Shown: positions 1-6,855 of the stretch, in pieces
How the letters are laid out: every line of letters begins with the position of its first letter
Numbering within the stretch: the first letter of the stretch is position 1
Assembly (NCBI GenBank): GCA_046153015.1
Contig: JBJXGF010000379.1
Location: 1 to 22,103, forward strand
Direction: 5' to 3'
DNA: 22,103 nucleotides
DNA from: JBJXGF01 sp046153015
GTDB taxonomy: Bacteria > Actinomycetota > Acidimicrobiia > Acidimicrobiales > CAIXPF01
The notes under the pieces: model-generated
What the model was told of the DNA's origin: nothing
The model's database searches: none
The model's input: the letters and a program-made list of their open reading frames with translations, nothing else
Made by a program: the position numbers and the translations under genes

Positions 1-58
1 GTGCGCCGGCCACCGCGACGCGCCGCATCCGGGCCGGCAGGGCGGCTGGGGCGCTCAC
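1..58 (-). CDS. N-terminus of the next gene in the glycosyltransferase operon (partial)
   Basis: A GTG at 58-56 overlaps the TGA of the glycosyltransferase (57-55) in a GTGA arrangement and opens a frame that stays open to the window edge. Only about 19 residues are visible (MSAPAALPARMRRVAVAGA). The small basic and hydrophobic start would fit a membrane protein or another sugar enzyme, but no family can be assigned. The overlap is what supports it as a real gene. Confidence 0.35.
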   Translation of the reverse strand, partial: MSAPAALPARMRRVAVAGA

Positions 59-1251
59 GCCGCCGCTCCCTGGCCAGGCCGCAGCGCCACGGCCGACACT
101 TCGCACACGATCCGTTCGAACTCGGCCTGCTGGTGCTCGAGCGTGTAGCGCTCCTCCCACCGCCGCCGCGCCGCGTCGCCGAGCGAGGCGGCCAGGCCCT
201 CGTCGCCGAGCACGCGCTCGAGGGCGTCGGCCAACGCGGCCGCGTCGCCGGGCGGGGTGAGCAGCCCGGGGCGGCCGTGCTCGACCACAGCGGGCACAGC
301 CCGCCAGTCGCACGCGACGACGGGGAGCCCGAACGCCATGGCCTCGAGCACCGAAAGCGGCATGCCCTCGGCCTCGTAGCGGCTGGGGAAGCAGAACACG
401 TCGGCCTCGGCGAACTGCACCCGCTTCTCCTCGCCATGCACAGCGCCGGCCAGGCGAACCCGTTCGGCGACGCCGGCGCGCTCCGCCTGCGCCGCGAGCG
501 TGGCGGCGGCGTTGGCGTCGGGCGCGCCGCCGGCAAGGACGGCCTCGACCTCGACGCCCCGAGCGGCGAGCAGGCCCACCGCCTCCACCAGCGTGCCGGC
601 GCCTTTGGACTCGTGGAGGTTGGCGAGGAACAGGATCCGCCCCGGGCGGCCGGCCCGGGGAGGCCGAGGCGGCGGCCGGCGCCCGTCGAGCGGGTCGGCC
701 ACCGCGTTGGCCAGGAAGTAGACCCGGCGGGCCTCGGGCAGCCGGTCGTCGGGCCCAGCGACGCGCTCGTCGAGATACACCACGGCGTCGGCCCCGCGAT
801 AGGCCCGGCGGGCGGCGGCGCGCAGCGGCTGGGGCAACGCGGCGAGCGCCCGGCCGGCGCCGCCGGTGTGCAGATGCAGGATCGTGGCTGCGGCGCCCCG
901 CCGGCCGAGCAGCAGCAGGACCGTGTCGCGCACGGCGGGGGCCAGGCCGGTGAGGCCGACGGAGTAGTAGAGCACGTGACGGCCGTGCGCTTTGGCGGCG
1001 CGCCGCAGCGCGGCGGCGCTGCGCAGCAGGTGGACGAGCTTGCCGACCCGCAGGGCGCCCACATCGTCGACCGACCGGGAGAAGTCCAGCTCCACCACGT
1101 CGAGCTCGAGCCGACGGTAGCGGCCGCTCACCAGGTTGAGGTTGGCGACGGCCTGGCCGTGCACCGGCGGCGGGAGCTGGCCCACGAACACCACCGGCAC
1201 CTGCGTGAACGCCTCACCGTCGCCCGGTTCGGGCACGGCCGCTTCGAGCAC
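55..1251 (-). CDS. Glycosyltransferase family 4 (GT-B fold)
   Basis: Likely a cytoplasmic retaining glycosyltransferase that moves a sugar from a nucleotide-sugar donor during polysaccharide or glycolipid assembly. About 398 residues, usual for GT4. The N-terminal Rossmann half begins with VPVVFVGQLPPPVHG, the glycine-rich acceptor-side loop. The C-terminal half has FLANLHESKG and then the donor-binding EX7E motif (E295 to E303) inside RYEAEGMPLSVLEAMAFGLP, followed by the usual GLL(T)PPGD segment. I chose GTG at 1251 because a strong Shine-Dalgarno (GGAGGAG, 6 nt spacing) precedes it; GTG at 1284 (409 aa) is the longer alternative without a good site. The stop overlaps the start of the next gene, so it is part of an operon continuing beyond the window. 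Acceptor and sugar are not predictable. Confidence 0.9.
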   Translation of the reverse strand: MLEAAVPEPGDGEAFTQVPVVFVGQLPPPVHGQAVANLNLVSGRYRRLELDVVELDFSRSVDDVGALRVGKLVHLLRSAAALRRAAKAHGRHVLYYSVGLTGLAPAVRDTVLLLLGRRGAAATILHLHTGGAGRALAALPQPLRAAARRAYRGADAVVYLDERVAGPDDRLPEARRVYFLANAVADPLDGRRPPPRPPRAGRPGRILFLANLHESKGAGTLVEAVGLLAARGVEVEAVLAGGAPDANAAATLAAQAERAGVAERVRLAGAVHGEEKRVQFAEADVFCFPSRYEAEGMPLSVLEAMAFGLPVVACDWRAVPAVVEHGRPGLLTPPGDAAALADALERVLGDEGLAASLGDAARRRWEERYTLEHQQAEFERIVCEVSAVALRPGQGAAA

Positions 1252-1364
1252 CGTCGACTCCTCCACCTGGCCTGCCTGCCCCACCGCGCTGCACCGTCCT
1301 GCCCGCCCGACTGTCCTGCCGCCCGACCCGTCCCGCTGAGGTGCGCCCGCGCTGCACTCTATCC

Positions 1365-1377
1365 TCCCCTAAGGGGA
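1365..1377. promoter_or_regulatory. Short palindrome between merR-like gene and glycosyltransferase
   Basis: Perfect 6-bp arms TCCCCT and AGGGGA flank a single A. The dyad lies about 110 bp upstream of the glycosyltransferase start and just after the MerR-like gene. It could be an operator, possibly for the adjacent MerR-type regulator, or a weak terminator stem. There is no clear -35/-10 pair or T-tract to decide. Confidence 0.25.
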
Positions 1378-1421
1378 AAGTGCCCCGGCGATGTCGTTGC
1401 GCCGCGCGCCGTGAGCGTCGC

Positions 1422-1853
1422 TCAGCGGCGCAGCTCGACGCCGCCGGCCCGGCGCGCCACCTGCGCCCGCGTGGCCAGCAGCTCGGCCATCCGTTCGGCG
1501 TCGACCAGCTCGGCGCGCAGCTCGACGCTGCGCGCTTCGAGCATACGGGCGTAGCCGGCCAATCGGTCGGCCAGCGCGTCGACCGCCTCGGGAGCGGCGA
1601 CGACGGCGCCCGACTCGAGCGCCTCCAGCTCGTCGAGCGCCTCCAGGATCGCCCGCACGTCGTCGAGGCCGACGCCCAGCGGCTTGAACGGCTTGAGGAA
1701 CAGGAAGCGCCGGATGTCCCGCTCGGTGTACAGGCGGAACCCGCCGGCGGTGCGGCCCGAGGGCGGCACGATGCCCATCTCGTCGTAGTGGCGGATGGTC
1801 TTCAGCGAGAGGCCGACCCGCTCCGCCACCTCGCCGATCTGGTACATCTTCAT
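1422..1853 (-). CDS. MerR-family transcriptional regulator
   Basis: A 143-residue DNA-binding regulator. The N-terminal winged helix-turn-helix is typical of MerR: YQIGEVAERVGLSLKTIRHY (residues 4-23), then EMGIVPPSGRTAGGFRLY with the wing arginine and RLY, then an LKPFKPLGVGLDDVRAIL segment leading into a C-terminal dimerisation coiled coil (about 90-130). There is no cysteine in the protein, so thiol- or metal-ligating sensing of the CueR, ZntR or SoxR kind is not supported. The effector is unknown. ATG at 1853 starts the conserved domain; GTG at 1862 is possible. It is divergent from the universal stress protein gene with 170 bp between them, which makes that gene or itself a plausible target. 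Confidence 0.9.
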   Translation of the reverse strand: MKMYQIGEVAERVGLSLKTIRHYDEMGIVPPSGRTAGGFRLYTERDIRRFLFLKPFKPLGVGLDDVRAILEALDELEALESGAVVAAPEAVDALADRLAGYARMLEARSVELRAELVDAERMAELLATRAQVARRAGGVELRR

Positions 1854-2023
1854 CCGGTGCACACGCCCTCGCTCACCGGCGCCGCGTCCGGCAGGCCGAG
1901 CGCGCAGTGTACCGGCACGGGCTGGCCGCTCCCCTGACCCCGGGTCCTCCGGCCCTGGGCGGCCCCGGCCGCCGCGGCCAGGCTCTGCGTTTGCCGGCGC
2001 CGTCACCCGGCGAGGAGTGCCCC

Positions 2024-2875
2024 ATGCCCGAACCCGCCGCGCCCGCCCCCGTGTCCAACCTGATCGTGCCGCTCGACGGCTCGGAGCTGGCGTTGCGGGC
2101 CCTGCCGGTGGCCGGCGCGCTGGCCGCCCGGTTCGGCGCCTCGGTGCACCTGCTGGGGGTGGCGGCCTCCGACCTCGAGGAGGATGAGCTGCACAGCGCG
2201 TTCGCGCAGCTCACCGACGTGCTCGAGCCTCCCGCAGCCTCGGTGTCGGTCCTCCGCGCTGGCGGGGCGAGCGCACCGGTGGCCCAGATGGAGGCCGATC
2301 TCGCGCCCGCCGCGGTGTGCATGGCCACCCACGGCCGGGGTCGGAGCGCGGCGCTGCTCGGCTCCACCGCCACCGAGATGCTCACGGCCACCGCGGCCCC
2401 GCTGGTGCTGGTCGGCCCGGCGGCCGGTCCGGGCGCGCCCGACGCCGCGGTGGTCGCCTGCGTCGACGGCAGCCCCGAGTCGGCCGCAGTGGTGGAGACG
2501 GGGGGGGCGTGGGCGGCGGGGCTCGGCGCGCCGCTCACGGTGCTGACGGTGGCCGAGCCGACCCCCGAGTCGGTCCGCCGCCCCGGCCACTACGACCGAG
2601 CCCACGGCCCCCAGATCGACGCGCAGGACTACGTCGACGGCCTGGCCGCCGAGGTGCGCCGCGTCCATCCGTCCCTGCGGGTCGGCGGCGCGGCGGTGTA
2701 CGACCCGATCTCCCCGGTGGAGGGGCTGCTGCGCTGGGTCTCGGACAACCCGGCGCAGCTGCTCGTGGTCAACACCCGGGCCCGGACCGGGCTGGCCCGG
2801 GCCCTGCTCGGCAGCGTCGGCGCGTCGATCGCCCGCCACGCCCCCGTGCCGGTGCTGGCGGCGCGCCGGATCTGA
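2024..2875 (+). CDS. Universal stress protein, tandem UspA domains
   Basis: A 283-residue cytoplasmic protein made of two UspA folds. Domain 1 (about 10-135) opens with NLIVPLDGSELALRALPVA and ends with ATHGRGRSAALLGSTATEML, a variant of the ATP-binding glycine loop. Domain 2 (about 143-282) opens with AAVVACVDGSPESAAVV and ends with RTGLARALLGSVGASIA then PVPVLA. Tandem Usp proteins are common in actinobacteria, where several bind ATP and respond to stress or low oxygen; the exact role here is unknown. ATG at 2024 is set by GAGGAG six bases upstream. It converges with the amidohydrolase gene, leaving only 18 bp that include a 10-bp perfect palindrome (2884-2893). No T-rich terminator is visible. 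Confidence 0.92.
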   Translation: MPEPAAPAPVSNLIVPLDGSELALRALPVAGALAARFGASVHLLGVAASDLEEDELHSAFAQLTDVLEPPAASVSVLRAGGASAPVAQMEADLAPAAVCMATHGRGRSAALLGSTATEMLTATAAPLVLVGPAAGPGAPDAAVVACVDGSPESAAVVETGGAWAAGLGAPLTVLTVAEPTPESVRRPGHYDRAHGPQIDAQDYVDGLAAEVRRVHPSLRVGGAAVYDPISPVEGLLRWVSDNPAQLLVVNTRARTGLARALLGSVGASIARHAPVPVLAARRI

Positions 2876-2893
2876 GCTGCGATCTCGCGCGAG

Positions 2894-4603
2894 CTAGCCC
2901 GGCTGGCGGGCGAGCGGGCCTCGCAGCAGGCGCCCGGGCAGGGCGCCGGTGTGCTCGCCGCCCTCGAAGAGCACTTCGCCGTTGACCACGGTGGCGGTGA
3001 TGCCGGTCGCCTTCTGGGTGAGCCGCTTCGCCCCGCCCGGCAGGTCGACCGCGGCAGTGGGCATGCCCGGGCCGATCGTCGCCGGGTCGAACACGCACAG
3101 GTCGGCCGCGAGGCCTTCCCGGAGCAGCCCCCGGTCGTGGAACCCCCACGCCTGCGCGGTTTCGAAGGTGACCATCCGCACCGCCTCCTCCAGGGTCAAC
3201 GCCTCCCGGGAGCGCACCCAGTGGCCGAGCAGGTGGGTGGGGATCGAGGAGTCCATGAGCTGGCTCACGTGGGCGCCCGAATCCGAGAAGGTGACCACGC
3301 AGCGGGGATGGCGCATCAGCTCGAGCACGGTGTCCTGGTCGCCGTTGCCGATCGGCTGGAGGAAGTACTGCTCGAGATCGCGCTCCACCGCCAGGTCGAG
3401 CACAACCTCGACGGGGTCGCATCCCCGCTCGGCGGCCAGCTCGGCCACCGTGCGATAGGGGGGCTCGGGGCGGTCCATCACCCTCATCCAGTCGTAGTCG
3501 GGCCGGCGCGCCTCGGCGCCGAGGCCCTTGGCCCAGCTCCCCGAGTTGGCCGCCTCGATCAGGCGGGCCCGCACGTCGGGATCGGCGAAGGCGCGCCGCT
3601 GCTCGGCGAGGGGCCACGAGCGGATCTCGGACCATTCCGGCAGCCGGTCGAACGGGGTCTGGGTCTTGAACGACAGCACCACGTTGAACTCGCGGCTGTG
3701 CACCTGGCCGAACATGCGGCCGCCCTTGGCGGCGGTGTCGTCGAGCAGGGCCAGCCAGGCGCGGTGCCCCGTGCCCTTCTGGCGGCCGCCGGCGATGCCG
3801 AAGGTGATCGGCACGCCGGTGTCGAGGGCCAGGCGCTGCAGCCTCCCGAAGTAGTCGTGACGGCGCTCCCGATTGCGCCCGAAGTCCTCCCCGGCGATCT
3901 CGAAGATCCCGACGCCCAGCTCCCCCATCACGCCCACCAGCGCCTCGACCTCGGACCAAGTGGCCAGCCGGCTGGCCACCGGGCGGTCGTCGGAGGTCTG
4001 GTGGTTGCGGGTGCGGCTGGTGGAAAAGCCGATCGCGCCGGCCTGCAACGCGTCCCGCACGTGGGCCGCCATCACGGCCACCTCGTCGTCGCTCGCCTCG
4101 GCCTCGAAGGCCCGCTCCCCCATCACGTAGGTGCGCAGCGCCGAGTGGCCGAGGTACGCGGCGTAGTTGATGCCCTTGGGCAGGCGGTCCAGCGTGTCGA
4201 GGTACTCCGGGAAGCTCTCCCAGGTCCACTCGATGCCGGCTGCCATCGCCTCGGCGGAGATGTCCTCCGCCCGCTCCAGGTTGCGCACCACCAGATCCCG
4301 GGCGTCGGGCCGGGCCGGCGCCACGCTGAACCCGCAGTTGCCCATCACGACCGTGGTCACGCCGTGCCAGCAGGAGCAGGTGCCGAGCGGATCCCACGCC
4401 ACCTGGGCGTCCATGTGGGTGTGCCCGTCGACGAAGCCGGGCGCCACGACCGCCCCTTCGGCGTCGATCTCCTGCGCCCCGCGCTCGCGTATCCGCCCGA
4501 TCCGGGTGATGCGCCCCGCGTCCACCCCCACGTCGGCCCGGTACCGGGCGCCTCCCGAGCCGTCCACCACCGTGCCGTTGCGAACCACCAGGTCATACGC
4601 CAT
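2894..4603 (-). CDS. N-acyl-D-amino-acid deacylase family amidohydrolase
   Basis: A 569-residue amidohydrolase of the D-aminoacylase / N-acyl-D-amino-acid deacylase group, which hydrolyses N-acyl amides or related cyclic amides with metal. Visible features are a composite beta-sandwich start (AYDLVVRNGTVVDGSG), the metal-binding motif GFVDGHTHMD (H61, H63), VVMGNCGFSVAPARP with the Cys (C90) that bridges metal in D-aminoacylases, and FSDSGAH with the catalytic Asp (about D441). The C-terminus (REGLAADLCVFDP, then ATVVNGEVLFEGG) completes the sandwich. Length fits the longer actinobacterial members. ATG at 4603 follows a G-rich ribosome site and starts the conserved domain; an upstream in-frame GTG at 4633 is less likely. 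It is divergent from the OsmC-like gene. The substrate may not be a D-amino acid, since many relatives are uncharacterised. Confidence 0.88.
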   Translation of the reverse strand: MAYDLVVRNGTVVDGSGGARYRADVGVDAGRITRIGRIRERGAQEIDAEGAVVAPGFVDGHTHMDAQVAWDPLGTCSCWHGVTTVVMGNCGFSVAPARPDARDLVVRNLERAEDISAEAMAAGIEWTWESFPEYLDTLDRLPKGINYAAYLGHSALRTYVMGERAFEAEASDDEVAVMAAHVRDALQAGAIGFSTSRTRNHQTSDDRPVASRLATWSEVEALVGVMGELGVGIFEIAGEDFGRNRERRHDYFGRLQRLALDTGVPITFGIAGGRQKGTGHRAWLALLDDTAAKGGRMFGQVHSREFNVVLSFKTQTPFDRLPEWSEIRSWPLAEQRRAFADPDVRARLIEAANSGSWAKGLGAEARRPDYDWMRVMDRPEPPYRTVAELAAERGCDPVEVVLDLAVERDLEQYFLQPIGNGDQDTVLELMRHPRCVVTFSDSGAHVSQLMDSSIPTHLLGHWVRSREALTLEEAVRMVTFETAQAWGFHDRGLLREGLAADLCVFDPATIGPGMPTAAVDLPGGAKRLTQKATGITATVVNGEVLFEGGEHTGALPGRLLRGPLARQPG

Positions 4604-4720
4604 CGACAGCCCCCCTGTTGCAGCTCGCGCCACGCTAGCTCCCGCCTGCGCCGGCGGCCCGGCCGACCTTGCGGACGGTAGCGTTCACGCCCAGATCGAC
4701 GGGGCAGAGAGAGGACCGCA

Positions 4721-5263
4721 GTGGACAGCACCGCAGTGAACAGCACCGCCCGCGAGCAGCTGCGCGCCGCGCAGGCGCCGCTCAAGAGCCAGTACCGGGG
4801 AGACCCGGCGGCGGCGCTCGTGACGCTGTCCGCCGTGGGCGGGCTCGACGGCGACGGCGTCGTCTGCTCGGTGCAGACCGGACAGGCCCTCGTGCAGGCG
4901 GGGCTGCACCCCGCCACCGGCGGCGACGGGCTGGCCGCCTGCTCGGGCGACATGCTGCTCCAAGCGCTCGTGGCCTGCGCCGGGGTGACCCTGCGGGCGG
5001 TCGCCACGTCGCTCGGCGTCGCCTTCACCGACGGCCTGGTGCGGGCCGAGGGGGACCTCGACTTCCGGGGCACGCTGGGGGTCGACAAGGAGGCGCCGGT
5101 GGGCTTCAGCGCCATCCGCCTGCAGTTCGAGCTGACGACCGACGCCCCGCCGGAGCAGCTCGAGAAGCTGTTCGAGCTGACCGAGCGCTACTGCGTGGTG
5201 TACCAGACCCTGCGCACGCAGCCGCCGATCGAGATCACCCAGCTGACCAGCCCGCTCGGCTGA
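4721..5263 (+). CDS. OsmC-like family protein
   Basis: A 180-residue protein of the OsmC/Ohr superfamily, whose characterised members reduce organic hydroperoxides with paired cysteines. The core helix is visible as HPATGGDGLAACSGDMLLQA followed by LVACAGVTLRAVA (residues about 66-98). The second conserved region is ELTERYCVVYQTLR near the C-terminus. Cysteines in ACSGD, VACAG and RYCVV are candidates for the redox pair; the spacing is nearer the broad YhfA/OsmC-like group than classical Ohr, so peroxidase activity is uncertain. GTG at 4721 is preceded by AGAGAGGA with 5-6 nt spacing; a second in-frame GTG lies at 4736. The stop codon TGA (5261-5263) sits inside the first hairpin of the tandem repeat array that follows. 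Confidence 0.85.
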   Translation: MDSTAVNSTAREQLRAAQAPLKSQYRGDPAAALVTLSAVGGLDGDGVVCSVQTGQALVQAGLHPATGGDGLAACSGDMLLQALVACAGVTLRAVATSLGVAFTDGLVRAEGDLDFRGTLGVDKEAPVGFSAIRLQFELTTDAPPEQLEKLFELTERYCVVYQTLRTQPPIEITQLTSPLG

Positions 5264-5640
5264 GCGAAGCGAAGCCGACACGACCGAGCGAGCGCCAGCG
5301 AGCCGGGCGGGGATGGGGTCCGGGGGCGCAGCCCCGGGAATGGGCACAGCTGAGCGAAGCTCAGCTGCACGGTCGGGGAGCGCCAGCGAGCCGGGCGTGG
5401 ATGGGGTCCGGGGGCGCAGCCCCCGGAATGGGCACAGCTGAGCGAAGCTCAGCTGCACGGTCGGGGAGCGCCAGCGAGCCGGGCGTGGATGGGGTCTGGG
5501 GGCGCAGCCCCCAGCAACAAGATCGGCTGAGCGAAGCGAAGCCGACACGACCGAGCGAGCGCCAGCGAGCCGGCCGTGGATGGGGTCCGGGGGCGCAGCC
5601 CCCGGGATGGGCACAGCTGAGCGAAGCGAGGCAGGCCTGA
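5257..5640 (+). repeat. Four tandem copies of an 88-91 bp palindromic repeat
   Basis: The core AGCGCCAGCGAGCCGG begins at 5291, 5379, 5467 and 5558, so the periods are 88, 88 and 91 bp. Each unit carries a hairpin near its start and a second hairpin around GGGGGCGCAGCCCC. In unit 2 the second hairpin has 9-bp arms TCCGGGGGC (5407-5415) around a GCA loop. In units 2 and 3 the first hairpin has 9-bp arms CAGCTGAGC around GAA (5347-5367 and 5435-5455). Units 1 and 4 have a different first hairpin (arms CGGCT/AGCCG). The array overlaps the OsmC-like stop codon. All six frames read as low-complexity peptide with no family resemblance, so I see no gene. Related units occur at 13656-13739 and 14508-14654. 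Confidence 0.9.
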
Positions 5641-5688
5641 ACCCCGGAGGTCGAGAGCGCCCACTGCGGCCCTCGCTCCCCGGGGTTC
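5639..5688. terminator. Long inverted repeat after the tandem array
   Basis: Nine-base arms GAACCCCGG (5639-5647) and CCGGGGTTC (5680-5688) are separated by 32 bases. This could be a large stem-loop terminating transcription from the OsmC side. There is no T-tract, so it is only a candidate. From here to 5804 I see no gene; near 5786-5803 a small GGGCC stem lies just downstream of the diiron-enzyme stop codon on the minus strand. Confidence 0.35.
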
Positions 5689-5804
5689 GGACACCGTTCA
5701 GCGGTCCGCGGGCGAACGACCACTGGAACGGGCCGCACGAGCATACTGCGCACTGCCCGCGCCTCAGCAAGGCGAACGGGGCGTTGGGCCTCCGGTTGGG
5801 CCCC

Positions 5805-6803
5805 CTACCGGTCGACGGCGGCGGCGCGTCGGGCGCTCACCTGCGCCCAGAGCTCCTGGAAGAACCCGGCGCTGACCTGCGAGCGCCACCACGCCCCCCG
5901 CACCATGCGCGGGGCCCACTCGGGCTGCTCCACCGCCAGCGGCGCGATCGCGTTGTCGAGCCAGTTCTTGCCGTGGATCGGGTCCACCTCGGCGTGCACC
6001 ACGTAGAAGGGGTAGGCGTCGGCGGGGGCGTGCAGGCGCTCGAAGGCCCGCACCACCATCCGGCAGCGCGGCCCGGCCTGGGATTCGAGCAGGCCCAGCG
6101 CGCCGAGCATCTCGGGCTGCAGCCACCGGTTGGTGGCGAGGAGCCCCCCGAGCGCGCCGCGCTCGAGCGCCGCGACCGGCAGGTCTCGCCGGTCGAGGCG
6201 AGGCATGGCCACCGCCTCCACCAGCCGGTCGTGCAGCGCGGTGTGGATGTCCTCCATCCGACCGTTGCCGAGCTCGTCCCAGTAGTTCGAGGCCAGCTCG
6301 AGCTTCGGTCGGCCCCGCAGCCCCAGCTGGCATGCGGCCACGAGGTCGTCGAAGCCGGCGTCGGGCCCGCCCTCGACGGCGAGGAACCAGACGACCTCCT
6401 CCCAGGTGGCTTCCGACGCCAGCCAGTGGTACACGAGCGGCACTCGGTCCCGGCCGGCCACGGCGCGGATGGCGGCGGGGGCCTCGCGTGCGGCGATCGA
6501 GTCCGGCACCGGCGTGGCCTCCAGCGCCGCGATCCAACGCGTCTCCAGACGGGCCTTGAGCTCGGCCAGCGCCGGGTGCCACTGGTGGCGGGCGGCGTCG
6601 CCCACCACCGGCAGCGGCGCGGTGTTGAGGTCGTAGAGGGCCAGCAGCGTCAGGAGCTGGTCGCGTTCGTCGGCCGGCTCCAGGCCGCCGAGGCGGGTGA
6701 GCTCGGCCCCGCCGCGGTGCAGCCCGCGCACCAACGCGTCGGTGAGCGGCGCCGGGGGTCGGACCCCGGCCCGGGCCGCGTCGGCCTGCTCGACCTGCTG
6801 CAT
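5805..6803 (-). CDS. Haem-oxygenase-like diiron enzyme (iron-containing redox enzyme family)
   Basis: A 332-residue helical protein of the haem-oxygenase-like diiron oxidase/oxygenase superfamily (Haem_oxygenas_2 type). Candidate metal ligands are E144 in FLAVEGG, the set E177-x6-E184-x2-H187 in NYWDELGNGRMEDIH, and H270-x3-D274-x2-H277 in VVHAEVDPIHG. This spacing matches my recollection of the seven-ligand arrangement of N-oxygenating members such as SznF, rather than a haem-degrading enzyme. The actual substrate is unknown, and other members are desaturases or decarboxylases. ATG at 6803 (or GTG at 6806) follows GAGGAGGA on the minus strand. It begins about 50 bp after the stop of the HNOBA-GGDEF-EAL gene in the same direction, so co-transcription with the H-NOX gene set is likely but not shown. 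Confidence 0.82.
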   Translation of the reverse strand: MQQVEQADAARAGVRPPAPLTDALVRGLHRGGAELTRLGGLEPADERDQLLTLLALYDLNTAPLPVVGDAARHQWHPALAELKARLETRWIAALEATPVPDSIAAREAPAAIRAVAGRDRVPLVYHWLASEATWEEVVWFLAVEGGPDAGFDDLVAACQLGLRGRPKLELASNYWDELGNGRMEDIHTALHDRLVEAVAMPRLDRRDLPVAALERGALGGLLATNRWLQPEMLGALGLLESQAGPRCRMVVRAFERLHAPADAYPFYVVHAEVDPIHGKNWLDNAIAPLAVEQPEWAPRMVRGAWWRSQVSAGFFQELWAQVSARRAAAVDR

Positions 6804-6855
6804 CACGTTGTCCTCCTCGACACCAATGTCCGCTGAACTCCGCGGCGCCGCCGCG

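Noticed and set aside
1..1554. A 517-codon plus-strand frame at the window start
   Set aside because: Antisense to the glycosyltransferase and MerR genes, with no recognisable domain.
2876..2893. Bidirectional terminator between the universal stress protein and amidohydrolase genes
   Set aside because: Only a 10-bp palindrome without a loop or T-tract; too weak to call as a terminator.
4669..5640. Long plus-strand reading frame through the tandem repeats (and minus-strand counterparts)
   Set aside because: It reads the OsmC-like gene out of frame and then repeat DNA; the peptide is low-complexity Gly/Ala/Arg. Open frames of this sort are expected at this GC content.
5805..6803. True haem oxygenase acting on H-NOX haem
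   Set aside because: The Glu/His/Asp ligand pattern fits a diiron centre rather than the single proximal His of haem oxygenases.
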